Assembly: GCA_900540785.1 (NCBI GenBank)
Contig: UQHF01000004.1
Coordinates: forward strand, 1 to 64,000
From: an uncultured Blautia sp.
GTDB taxonomy: Bacteria > Bacillota > Clostridia > Lachnospirales > Lachnospiraceae
Direction: 5' to 3'
Length of the DNA stretch: 64,000 nt
Shown here: positions 17,964 to 26,059 of the stretch, piece after piece
Layout of the letters: each line of letters opens with the position of its first letter
How positions within the stretch are numbered: position 1 is the first letter of the stretch
The notes under the pieces: model-generated
The model's input: the letters and a program-made list of their open reading frames with translations, nothing else
Database searches by the model: none
Told to the model about the DNA's origin: nothing
Position numbers and translations under genes: made by a program

Positions 17964-17992
17964 ATTTTAATTCATTTAATTAATAATGTCAA
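17964..17992 (-). promoter_or_regulatory. Promoter of the sugar import operon
   Basis: On the minus strand TTGACA (17992-17987), a 17-bp spacer and TAAAAT (17969-17964): a near-consensus sigma-A promoter 55 bp upstream of the binding-protein start. The surrounding AT-rich stretch contains repeated AATTCATT words (about 17970 and 18003) that could be regulator sites. Confidence 0.75.
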
Positions 17993-18071
17993 TCAATTTT
18001 TAAATTCATTATTTTAATTTGCCATATTTAACAAACAGATTCGGCAATTTTTGTGTATTTTGCACAATTTC

Positions 18072-18989
18072 TCACGACTCTCCTTTACAGAAAGACGCCG
18101 CATTTATCGCCGCTCCTATAACACCCACTTCCGCACCTGGAGATGCTAAAATAATGCGCAGTGCATTGCGCGGATTTGGCATCCGAAGATTCTCTTTTAC
18201 ATTTTCTATAAAATATTCCAACGGAAAATCCGGCATTTGTGTTACACCTCCGCCAAGAATGACACAAACAGGGTCCAGAATTGTTATTTCTGTAGCTGTA
18301 GCAAGGGCACACATACGCACCACTTCCAAAACCTCCCTTCTGTTTCCATATTTTGTGAAAATCTCCTGTATCTGACATTGAAAGTTGTTCTGTGCAATTT
18401 GCGCAAGAACCTTTCCGCAAGCTTTCAATTCAATACAGCCTTTTTTTCCACATCCGCACATCTCCTCCAGTCCGTCAACGGGGATATGACCCAATTCACA
18501 GGAAGAGCCAGTATTCCCCTTATATATCTTCCCATCAATACTCATTGCGTTTCCCAGCCCAGTGCCAATATATACTCCAATTACAATTCCTTCTTCAACA
18601 ATATTATTTTTACTAAGATCATAAAGCAGAGATGTATTTACATCTCTTTCCATAATCACAGGAAGCCCCCAGATATTTTCCAGTATTTCTTTCAGCGGAA
18701 GATTGTCAAAACCCTTTAAATTAGGGGAATTTAAGCATATGGTTCTTTCCCTGTTCATCAGAGATGCCAGAGAAAGAGAAATACCGTAAAAGCGATTCAA
18801 ACCATACTTTTCAATCACAGGGCTGAGCAGTCTTTTAAAATATCCCCCTTTATCTTCTGATTCTGATAACTCTTTAGACGAAACTTTAAAAAACTTCTCT
18901 AAAGTATATTTTTCTGTTACAACCCCCACACGCAAATGCGTTCCTCCAATTTCCACACAAAGAAACAATTTTTCTTTTTTGTCGTTCAT
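18072..18989 (-). CDS. ROK family sugar kinase, allose-kinase-like
   Basis: ROK kinase of 305 residues. ATP site LFLCVEIGGTHLRVGVV at the N-terminus, catalytic Asp in MERDVN, GVYIGTGLGNA, and the zinc motif GHIPVDGLEEMCGCGKKGC. The ERDVN, GHIP and ILGGGVTQMPDFP blocks resemble E. coli allose kinase AlsK more than glucokinases or fructokinases. A D-allose or similar aldohexose substrate, giving the 6-phosphate, is therefore likely but unproven. It is the last gene of the upstream transketolase-to-kinase transcript. Confidence 0.8.
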   Translation of the reverse strand: MNDKKEKLFLCVEIGGTHLRVGVVTEKYTLEKFFKVSSKELSESEDKGGYFKRLLSPVIEKYGLNRFYGISLSLASLMNRERTICLNSPNLKGFDNLPLKEILENIWGLPVIMERDVNTSLLYDLSKNNIVEEGIVIGVYIGTGLGNAMSIDGKIYKGNTGSSCELGHIPVDGLEEMCGCGKKGCIELKACGKVLAQIAQNNFQCQIQEIFTKYGNRREVLEVVRMCALATATEITILDPVCVILGGGVTQMPDFPLEYFIENVKENLRMPNPRNALRIILASPGAEVGVIGAAINAASFCKGES

Positions 18990-19015
18990 CTCGATGCCTC
19001 CCGATTTGTTTTTGT

Positions 19016-19990
19016 CTAAAAGCGATTCGCACTGCCCATAATTTCAATCTTATGTAAATATAACTCCTTCATAAGCGGTCTGATTTTCAGAGTAAAACAT
19101 CGGCTGTCAATCGCTCCTGTTTCCTCGTCTAAAATTCTTCTTGTATTTGCAAGCCCACAAATCCAGCCATCTGTTGCAATATTCACTTTACATACAGCAA
19201 GTTTGGACGCTTTTGCTACCTGTTCATCTGGAATACCTGCCGTTTTTTCAATATGCCCTCCATGCGCATTAATCATGTCCACATACTTTTGGGAAATATT
19301 GGAACAACCATGCAATACAATAGGGAAATCTGGTTTTTTTTCAGAAATATACTGCAAAATATCGTATTTCAGTTCTGGAAGTGTTCCATCTTCTTTCGGA
19401 ACCATCTTTACAAGCCCGTGACAGGTTCCTATAGAAATTGCCAGACTGTCACAGCCTGAACGTTCAATAAAATCCACTGCCATTACAGGATTTGTGTACA
19501 TGCTCTCATCTACACCTTCCATCCCTTCCTCTTCTTTCCCTTTTAAAATCCCAAGCTCAGCCTCAACCGTTACATTGTGCGCATGCGCATACTCCACAAC
19601 TTTTTTTGTTAAAGCAATATTTTCTTCAAATGGAAGTTTGCTTCCATCAATCATAACAGAAGAAAATCCTTCTTGAATCGCTTCTACGCACTGTTCGTAT
19701 GTCATACCATGATCCAGGTGAAGCGCAACGGGAATATCCAGTCCTGATTCCTTGATACGATCTGCCGCCACCTGTGCCAATCTTGCCGTCATCTCATATC
19801 CAAGCTGTCGGTGCAAATTGGGCGAAACTAACAAAATAACTGGCGAACGCGCTTCAATCACTGCGTCAATCATGCCATTCAACTGTTCAATCGTAACAAA
19901 ATTCAATGCTGGTACCGCATACTTTTCCCGATACGCCTTTTGAAACATTTCTCTTGTATTTACCAGTCCCAATTCTTCATAATTGTACAT
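19016..19990 (-). CDS. Class II ketose-bisphosphate aldolase
   Basis: Zinc-dependent aldolase of 324 residues (FbaA/GatY/KbaY group). Conserved elements: YAVPALNFVTIEQLNGMIDA, zinc-ligand region VALHLDHGMTYE, VMIDGSKLPFEENI, TVEAELGILKG, ISIGTCHGL and the phosphate-site KVNIATDGWICG. Candidate substrates are fructose-, tagatose- or sedoheptulose-bisphosphate. It overlaps the PFK gene by 14 bp, so the two enzymes are made together, suggesting that the aldolase cleaves the bisphosphate the kinase makes. Confidence 0.88.
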   Translation of the reverse strand: MYNYEELGLVNTREMFQKAYREKYAVPALNFVTIEQLNGMIDAVIEARSPVILLVSPNLHRQLGYEMTARLAQVAADRIKESGLDIPVALHLDHGMTYEQCVEAIQEGFSSVMIDGSKLPFEENIALTKKVVEYAHAHNVTVEAELGILKGKEEEGMEGVDESMYTNPVMAVDFIERSGCDSLAISIGTCHGLVKMVPKEDGTLPELKYDILQYISEKKPDFPIVLHGCSNISQKYVDMINAHGGHIEKTAGIPDEQVAKASKLAVCKVNIATDGWICGLANTRRILDEETGAIDSRCFTLKIRPLMKELYLHKIEIMGSANRF

Positions 19991-21194
19991 AGTTTGCCCC
20001 CTTACTTTCCATGTTATTTATTTCTATATACTCAGGTAATTCCCCTATAAGTGGAAGTATATATTCCATATACGTATCTTTAATATCTGCATGATTTGCT
20101 TCTACATACGCAGTGTCCATAATTCGTTCTACATCTGCCACCTTTTCAAGCTCCAGCGTTTCGCTCTTTACTTCATATGGCACACTGCTAAGCCTGGTGA
20201 GCGTCATCATTTTCCCGGTCTCTCCCGCAAAAGCACATTTTACAGCCTCTCTTCCTAGCATTTCCGCTTCTCTTCTGTCAATCTCTGATGCATCATGAGC
20301 TGCACATCTCTGCATCAATCCCAGATCAATACAACGAATTTTGCAATCAAAATGACGGCGCAGCAGCATATTAAGATATGGCGTAATCCCTCCCATATTT
20401 ATAGATGGATTTTCTGCTTTATTAACCGTTGTATCTTCAAAAAGATATTTTCCATCAGCAGTTTTCACTCCTTCTGCTACAACAGCAAAACATTTTCCCT
20501 TTTTTTCAATAACTTCCGCTACGTCTTTTACAAATTTCTCCGGTTCGAAAACCACCTCCGGGACATATATCAAATCCGGACCCCAGCCTGTTATTCTTGC
20601 AGCAGTAGCTGCTGCTGCAAGATACCCTGTGTTCCTCCCCATAACCTCTACTGCCATAATTAAATCAGTATCATAAGTATACATATCATGCACTAATTCA
20701 GAGATTGTAATCACTGTATGTCTGGCAGCAGACGGAAACCCCGGCGCATGATCCAACACTGCAATGTCATTATCAACTGTTTTGGGAATTACAATCAGCC
20801 TGCATTTATAATCAACTTTTTTCAAGTACATATACAAACGTTTCCCTGCTGAAACAGAACCATTCCCTCCATTAATAAAAATATAGTAAATCTTATATTT
20901 TTTCAAAGTATCTACAATTTTTTGATAATCTTCTTCCGAATCTTCCCGCACTACGTATCTGCAGGAGCCAAATGCCATAGACGGGGTTTTTTTCAAATGT
21001 TCCAGCTCATTTTCTTTCAGTTCCGTGCAATCGTACAGCTCGTCACGCAGAACACCTGCAATTCCGTGAATGCTTGCATAGAGTCTGCCAATTCCATAAC
21101 CGGCTTTTCTACTCTCATCAATCACACCGTACGCCGAACAATTAATAACCGCTGTAGGACCTCCTGATTGAATATATAAAGCATTTTTTTTCAT
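19977..21194 (-). CDS. 6-phosphofructokinase family protein
   Basis: A 405-residue PFK. N-terminal QSGGPTAVINCSAYGV, then INGGNGSVSAG, PKTVDND, MEVMGRNTGY-type (VEVMGRNTGYLA) and VVAEGV blocks define the family. The Gly after GGN at the donor site is the ATP-type residue (PPi enzymes have Asp there), while the Lys in PKTVDND is found in PPi-type and plant-type enzymes, so the phosphoryl donor is unclear. In this locus, with transketolase and aldolase, it may act on fructose-6-phosphate and/or sedoheptulose-7-phosphate. Overlaps tktC by 4 bp. Confidence 0.85.
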   Translation of the reverse strand: MKKNALYIQSGGPTAVINCSAYGVIDESRKAGYGIGRLYASIHGIAGVLRDELYDCTELKENELEHLKKTPSMAFGSCRYVVREDSEEDYQKIVDTLKKYKIYYIFINGGNGSVSAGKRLYMYLKKVDYKCRLIVIPKTVDNDIAVLDHAPGFPSAARHTVITISELVHDMYTYDTDLIMAVEVMGRNTGYLAAAATAARITGWGPDLIYVPEVVFEPEKFVKDVAEVIEKKGKCFAVVAEGVKTADGKYLFEDTTVNKAENPSINMGGITPYLNMLLRRHFDCKIRCIDLGLMQRCAAHDASEIDRREAEMLGREAVKCAFAGETGKMMTLTRLSSVPYEVKSETLELEKVADVERIMDTAYVEANHADIKDTYMEYILPLIGELPEYIEINNMESKGANYVQL

Positions 21195-22135
21195 TTTTTC
21201 ACTTTCCTCTTTAATATCTCTCGGACTGTCTTTTCTATATATTTTTCCGAAATTTCAAATTTATCAGCAAGAAACTTTTTCTTTCCAACTTCTCCGAATT
21301 TGTCTCTTATACCAATACGTTTAAAAGGTACCGCACAATTTTCTGCAAGTATCTCTGCTACTGCACTGCCAAGTCCACCATGAATATTATGATTCTCTGC
21401 AGTTACAACAGCCCCGGTCTCCCTGGCACATCGAATGATCAGTTCCGTGTCAACAGGCTTAATTGTAAACATATCTACCACCCGCACACTGATATTCTCC
21501 TCTTCCAGTCTCCTTGCCGCTTCCAATGCCCATGCCACTTCAATTCCACTTGCAATTACAGTAATATCTTTTCCTGTCTTTACCACATTTCCCTTGCCGA
21601 TTTGAATTTTTTCATTTCCCTTATAATAAGCTTCCGCTTCTTTTCGCGGAAAACGAATATACTGTACGCCGTAAGTAACAGCCATCTGCTTTATTACTTC
21701 ACTCAGAAGATATGGCTCTGCCACATCCAAAATAGTAATATCGGGATATGCACAATAAATTCCCATATCCTCAAAAGGCATATGGGTTCCCCCATTTGTC
21801 TCAGCTGTAATACCAGGATCAGATCCCATAATCTTAAGATTTGCATGATTATAACAGCCGGATAAAAAAGTCTGATCCGCAACTCTTCTGGAAGCAAACG
21901 GTCCAAAAGTATGGACAAAAGGAATCTTTCCCTTTATGGACATACCAGCTGCCACTCCAATCATATTTGCTTCCATAATCCCCAAATCAAATGCTTGCTC
22001 CGGAAATTTTTCAAAAAGTCCCGCTGTGCCAAGAGCTCCTGCCAAATCTGCATCTAAATATACAATTTGAGAATTTTCTTTCATGAGATCAGATATTATC
22101 TTATAAAAAATATTTCTTAATTCTGTCATTGTCAC
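21191..22135 (-). CDS. Transketolase, C-terminal subunit
   Basis: A 314-residue subunit of a split transketolase: pyrimidine-binding domain (EANMIGVAAGMSIKGKIPFVHTFGPFASRR, about residues 54-83) and C-terminal domain (GKDITVIASGIEVAWALEAARRL, RVVDMFTIKPVD, VTAENHNIHGGLGSAVAE). It pairs with the N-terminal subunit encoded just upstream; the genes overlap by 4 bp (ATGA). Interconverts pentose, triose and heptulose phosphates. Confidence 0.92.
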   Translation of the reverse strand: MTMTELRNIFYKIISDLMKENSQIVYLDADLAGALGTAGLFEKFPEQAFDLGIMEANMIGVAAGMSIKGKIPFVHTFGPFASRRVADQTFLSGCYNHANLKIMGSDPGITAETNGGTHMPFEDMGIYCAYPDITILDVAEPYLLSEVIKQMAVTYGVQYIRFPRKEAEAYYKGNEKIQIGKGNVVKTGKDITVIASGIEVAWALEAARRLEEENISVRVVDMFTIKPVDTELIIRCARETGAVVTAENHNIHGGLGSAVAEILAENCAVPFKRIGIRDKFGEVGKKKFLADKFEISEKYIEKTVREILKRKVKK

Positions 22136-22974
22136 ACCTCTTTTTCATGAAAGCTTCTGTCCAGCTCATCATAAAATCGCGAAAGATCTTCCTTCTTCAC
22201 TGTTGTCGAATGGCAATTATCCATCATTTCATAGTAATTAATCCCGGCTCCCTTAACAGTACGAAGAATCAATACTGACGGTTTTTCTTTTTCTTTCTTT
22301 GCTTCGCAGATTGCTTCATATATCTGACCTGTGTTATTTCCATTTTTCACAACAATCACATGATACCCAAAAGAACGAAATTTCTCTTCCAGATTTTCCA
22401 AATTACAGATATTCTTCGTCATTCCATCTAACTGTTTTCCATTTGCATCTACAAAAGTAATAAGATTTGTAAGTTTCTGATGTGCGACAAAAAGGGCCGC
22501 CTCCCAAACCTGACCTTCATCTAACTCACCATCTCCAAGAATCAGATACGTATATGACTTTTTTTTATCAATTTTATCTGCGAAAGCCAAACCTGCTGCC
22601 AGAGAAGCACCCTGTCCCAGAGAGCCTGTAGATACATCTACACCCGGTGTTTTCATGCGATCTGTATGACTCGGCAACGTAGTATTTTCTTTATTTAATG
22701 TTTCCAGAATCTCTTCCGAAAAAAAACCTTTTGCCGCCAACGCTGCATACATTGCAGGTCCGCAATGTCCTTTAGACATAACAATATAGTCTCTGTCTGC
22801 TTTACGGGGATTTTCCGGGTCAATATTCATTACACCGCTGTAAAGAACAGCCAAAACATCTGAAACAGACAAGGCCCCACCTATATGCCCCTTTCCTTCT
22901 GACGCTATAGCCCTCAAGATATTCTTTCTAATCCTTACAGCCATTTCATCAGCCTGTTTCCTGTCAAATTTCAT
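22132..22974 (-). CDS. Transketolase, N-terminal subunit
   Basis: A 280-residue thiamine diphosphate-binding subunit. SEGKGHIGGALSVSDVLAVLY, SKGHCGPAMYAALAAKG, VSTGSLGQGASLAAGLA and the ThDP/metal motif GDGELDEGQVWEAALFV are clear. It is the first gene of the leftward sugar transcript and probably sets expression of enzymes down to the ROK kinase. A minus-strand promoter (TTGAAA-17-TAATAT) is found 85-110 bp upstream. Confidence 0.92.
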   Translation of the reverse strand: MKFDRKQADEMAVRIRKNILRAIASEGKGHIGGALSVSDVLAVLYSGVMNIDPENPRKADRDYIVMSKGHCGPAMYAALAAKGFFSEEILETLNKENTTLPSHTDRMKTPGVDVSTGSLGQGASLAAGLAFADKIDKKKSYTYLILGDGELDEGQVWEAALFVAHQKLTNLITFVDANGKQLDGMTKNICNLENLEEKFRSFGYHVIVVKNGNNTGQIYEAICEAKKEKEKPSVLILRTVKGAGINYYEMMDNCHSTTVKKEDLSRFYDELDRSFHEKEV

Positions 22975-23057
22975 ATATTCTCTCCTTTCCCGGCTTTCTG
23001 CACTCGTTTTATTGATTGCTTTTGATTATTTTTAATTGTTTTCTTTCTTATATTTGA

Positions 23058-23163
23058 ATATTATCATATATTATAATCATTTTCAATATTTTTTTGCTCA
23101 TTTTAAAAAACAATCATTTTCGCTCACTTTATTATTGACTATTTCGCTCACATCATATATAAT
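23058..23163. promoter_or_regulatory. Divergent promoters with three GCTCA repeats (tkt / deoC)
   Basis: Plus strand: TTGACT (23135-23140), 17-bp spacer, TATAAT (23158-23163) drives deoC. Minus strand: TTGAAA (23086-23081), 17-bp spacer, TAATAT (23063-23058) drives the transketolase genes. Three direct copies of TTTYGCTCA have their GCTCA at 23096, 23122 and 23146 (24-26 bp apart); the last is inside the deoC spacer and the first is just upstream of the tkt -35. This is a likely operator of the DeoR-type regulator encoded after deoC. Confidence 0.7.
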
Positions 23164-23213
23164 AACCTTAAGAATATTGTTTTTGTATCTTATCCAATAA
23201 GTAATCGAAAGGA

Positions 23214-23876
23214 ATGAACACAAATATGAATCACAGCGAAATTTTAAGCAAAGTAGACCATACCTTATTAGCGCAAACTGCAACCTGGGAAGAAATCCGG
23301 CAGATATGCGATGATGGAATCCTTTTTCAAACTGCCTCTGTATGTATCCCACCCTGTCATGTGAAACAGGCAAAGGAATACGTGAAAAATCGACTTCAAA
23401 TCTGTACAGTCATCGGTTTTCCCAATGGCAACACCACTACTGCCACAAAAATTTTTGAAACACAAGACGCACTGAACAACGGCGCAGATGAAATTGATAT
23501 GGTCATTAACATTGGGGCATTAAAAGAAAAAAACTACGCTTATGTACAAAATGAAATTTCGGAAATAAAAAAAGTATGCGGAAATAAAATTCTCAAAGTA
23601 ATCATTGAAACGTGCCTTCTGACAGAAGAAGAAAAAATTAAAATGTGTGAAATCATTTCCAGAACAAATGCTGATTTTATTAAAACTTCCACCGGTTTCT
23701 CCAAATCTGGCGCTACTTTTGATGATATTACTCTATTCTCAAATTACATAGGATCCGATGTAAAAATTAAAGCAGCCGGAGGAATTTCTTCTTTTGAAGA
23801 CGGAGAAAAATTTATTGCTCTAGGTGCGTCCAGACTCGGAACAAGCAAACTTATAAAAATCGAAAAATCTTTATAA
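23214..23876 (+). CDS. deoC: Deoxyribose-phosphate aldolase
   Basis: DeoC of 220 residues: DHTLLAQTATWEEI, VIGFPNGNTTTATKIFE, GADEIDMVINIGALKE, LKVIIETCLLT and the Schiff-base region FIKTSTGFSKSGAT with the catalytic lysine, then KAAGGISSFED. Cleaves deoxyribose-5-phosphate to glyceraldehyde-3-phosphate and acetaldehyde; some paralogues in sugar loci act on other ketose phosphates. Start uncertain: ATG 23214 has GAAAGG very close, ATG 23226 has it 13 nt away. First gene of the rightward unit with the DeoR-type regulator. Confidence 0.9.
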   Translation: MNTNMNHSEILSKVDHTLLAQTATWEEIRQICDDGILFQTASVCIPPCHVKQAKEYVKNRLQICTVIGFPNGNTTTATKIFETQDALNNGADEIDMVINIGALKEKNYAYVQNEISEIKKVCGNKILKVIIETCLLTEEEKIKMCEIISRTNADFIKTSTGFSKSGATFDDITLFSNYIGSDVKIKAAGGISSFEDGEKFIALGASRLGTSKLIKIEKSL

Positions 23877-23904
23877 ACGAAATCAAAGAACGGAGAAATA
23901 AAAT

Positions 23905-24711
23905 ATGCTGCCAGCAAAACGAAAACAACTCATACTCGAATATCTGGAGCAAAATCACATGGCTACTACCCAGACTCTCTGCGATATTACGTCTGCATCT
24001 CCCGCCACAATTCGACGTGATTTAACACTCCTGGAAGAAGAAGGCCTGCTCCTCCGCACTCATGGGGGCGCCCAAAAACGGGATACGGATACCTTCCATT
24101 CAGAACAACTTGTATCCAACTATTCTCAAATTTTTTCTTCCATACGCATAGAAGATGAACAGTTTGAATACAAAAATGCCATTGCCCGAAAAGCTATTGA
24201 TTTAATCCACTCAGGAGATATTCTTTTTATAGGAGCAGGATTTACCTGTTCCCTGCTTTGCAGACACTTAAATGCCAGCAATAAGAAAAATATTATGGTA
24301 ATTACCGCCAACATCACTGGTGCATTGGAGCTGGCATCTAATAACGACATTCGCGTCTTTCTTTTAAGCGGAATCGTGCATTTAGGCAATAATCATATTG
24401 AAACTTTGGACGAATCTACCGTTTCGAATCTGAGTAAGCTATATTTTGACAAACTGTTTTTTACAGTGGACGGAGCAGATTTAGAATATGGATACTCTAT
24501 TATGAACCGGGCACAATTGCCTCTGTATAATTATCTTCTTAATAATACAAAAAACAGTTATATCCTCCTGAATCATTCGAAATACAATAAACGCACTTTT
24601 ACACACCTGTGTAATCTAAATGATATTCCTAACGTTATCACAGATACAGGAATTCCCGGTGAATATACAGACTATTTCCAAAAAAACGGAATAGGGTTAT
24701 ACCTTTCCTGA
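23905..24711 (+). CDS. DeoR family transcriptional regulator
   Basis: A 268-residue DeoR/GlpR-type repressor. N-terminal HTH: RKQLILEYLEQNHMATTQTLCDITSASPATIRRDLTLLEEEGLLLRTHGGA, the exact family layout. The C-terminal effector domain has the SILFIGAG-like loop (GDILFIGAGFTCSLL), LSGIVHLGNNH and FFTVDGADLEYG, which binds a sugar phosphate. It follows deoC by 28 bp and ends at a strong terminator. It likely represses its own operon and the divergent transketolase transcript through the GCTCA repeats. Confidence 0.9.
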   Translation: MLPAKRKQLILEYLEQNHMATTQTLCDITSASPATIRRDLTLLEEEGLLLRTHGGAQKRDTDTFHSEQLVSNYSQIFSSIRIEDEQFEYKNAIARKAIDLIHSGDILFIGAGFTCSLLCRHLNASNKKNIMVITANITGALELASNNDIRVFLLSGIVHLGNNHIETLDESTVSNLSKLYFDKLFFTVDGADLEYGYSIMNRAQLPLYNYLLNNTKNSYILLNHSKYNKRTFTHLCNLNDIPNVITDTGIPGEYTDYFQKNGIGLYLS

Positions 24712-24727
24712 ATATCCAGAAAATGGC

Positions 24728-24762
24728 AAAATGCTTTGCGTCCTGTTGCGCAAAGCATTTTT
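24728..24762 (+). terminator. Intrinsic terminator after the deoR-type gene
   Basis: Perfect 13-bp stem AAAATGCTTTGCG (24728-24740) / CGCAAAGCATTTT (24749-24761), loop TCCTGTTG. The 3' arm overlaps the -35 region of the next promoter. Confidence 0.85.
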
Positions 24763-24774
24763 CTGTTATATAAT
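24746..24774 (+). promoter_or_regulatory. Promoter of the ROK regulator gene
   Basis: TATAAT at 24769-24774, 17 bp after TTGCGC (24746-24751). The -35 lies inside the 3' arm of the preceding terminator hairpin, so transcription of the upstream genes and initiation here may interact. Confidence 0.55.
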
Positions 24775-24804
24775 GAAAATAATTTAACCAGCGAGGTATT
24801 TAAT

Positions 24805-26013
24805 ATGAAACAGGCAACCCGAGGATATAATCAGGGAAATATACAAAACATGAATCGAACACTGCTTCTAAACCTTTTAAGGCGGGAAAAAGTATGCGCA
24901 AGAACTACTCTCGCAGAACATTCAGGTCTGCAGCAAGCTACTGTTACTCACATTGTAAATGATTTTATAAATTGGAATCTGGTAAAAGAAATCGGTTTTC
25001 TCTCTGGGGCAAAAGGTCGCCGTTCCATCGCAATTTCTCTGAACACAAACGATTTTGCAGTGGCAGGTATCCGTATCGCACGACGAAATTTTTCTGTAGG
25101 ACTTTTTACTCTTCAAGGTGAAGCTCTTTTAATCAGACGTTTTTCTATTACTTCCGGACAAAAAGCCCGCGAAATTATGAATATGGTTATTCAGGAAATG
25201 GATTCTCTTATTGCAAAATTTCCCAATATTAAAATTCTCTCACTTGGCGTTGCAATTCCAGGTCCGTATAACTCATTAAAAGGACGGATTTCCATTATGA
25301 CCAATGTGGAAGGCTGGGATAAGATTGCTTTAAAAGATGAATTCTCAGAACACTTTAATATCCCTGTAATTATTGAAGAACACGCAAACGCCGCTGCTCT
25401 GGCACAATTCTGGTATGATGCAGATACACAGTCAAACGATGTTCTTGTATACATTGCTTTCGCTCAGGGAATCGGTGCCGGCATCATCAACAAGGGCATT
25501 CTTTTAAAAGGTGCTACCGGTGCCGCCGGAGAAATTGGTCATACAACCGTCGATCTCCACGGTCCCAGATGTTCCTGTGGAAACTATGGCTGTCTGGAAA
25601 CTTACTGTTCTTCCATCGCTTTTGTCCGTCGGGTAAATGAAGCTTTCGGCAAAAAAAATGTATTAACCTTTCATGATGTTGAAATGCTTGTAAAAGAAAA
25701 AAATCCAATTGCAACAGAACTTTATCTGGAGATGTGTGACTATTTATCGATAGGTGTCATTAATGTAATCAACAGCTTTAATCCTCAATTGATCGTTATC
25801 GGTGATGAAATGGCCCATATAGCTCCAGAACTAATGTTGGAGCGCATCACTTCCAATGTAAAAGAGCGCATCGTTCCACAAACATTGGAAAACACAAAAA
25901 TACAGCTAAGCGCATATAAACAGGATTCAATGGTGTATGGTGCTGCAATTATAGCTATCAACCATATTTTCGAAAACCCTGCTCATTATTTTGGCACAAC
26001 ATCTGCTGAATAA
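24805..26013 (+). CDS. ROK family transcriptional regulator (XylR/NagC type)
   Basis: A 402-residue repressor. N-terminal MarR-like winged helix (LLNLLRREKVCARTTLAEHSGLQQATVTHIVNDFINWNLVKEIG) joined to a ROK sugar-sensing domain with GVAIPGP, the zinc motif CSCGNYGCLETYCS and GAAGEIGHT. XylR/NagC homologues respond to free or phosphorylated sugars. ATG 24805 (GCGAGG 8 nt upstream) is preferred to a start 23 codons earlier that would span the promoter. Likely controls the import operon, which has AT-rich repeats near its promoter. Confidence 0.88.
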   Translation: MKQATRGYNQGNIQNMNRTLLLNLLRREKVCARTTLAEHSGLQQATVTHIVNDFINWNLVKEIGFLSGAKGRRSIAISLNTNDFAVAGIRIARRNFSVGLFTLQGEALLIRRFSITSGQKAREIMNMVIQEMDSLIAKFPNIKILSLGVAIPGPYNSLKGRISIMTNVEGWDKIALKDEFSEHFNIPVIIEEHANAAALAQFWYDADTQSNDVLVYIAFAQGIGAGIINKGILLKGATGAAGEIGHTTVDLHGPRCSCGNYGCLETYCSSIAFVRRVNEAFGKKNVLTFHDVEMLVKEKNPIATELYLEMCDYLSIGVINVINSFNPQLIVIGDEMAHIAPELMLERITSNVKERIVPQTLENTKIQLSAYKQDSMVYGAAIIAINHIFENPAHYFGTTSAE

Positions 26014-26033
26014 CACTAATATAAGCATCTTCA

Positions 26034-26059
26034 AAAAAGGAGGCGAACGCCTCCTTTTT
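26034..26059. terminator. Bidirectional intrinsic terminator
   Basis: AAAAAGGAGGCG (26034-26045), AA, CGCCTCCTTTTT (26048-26059): 12-bp symmetric hairpin with T-runs on both strands, between convergent genes. It is nearly the same sequence as the hairpin at 6476-6500. Confidence 0.9.
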
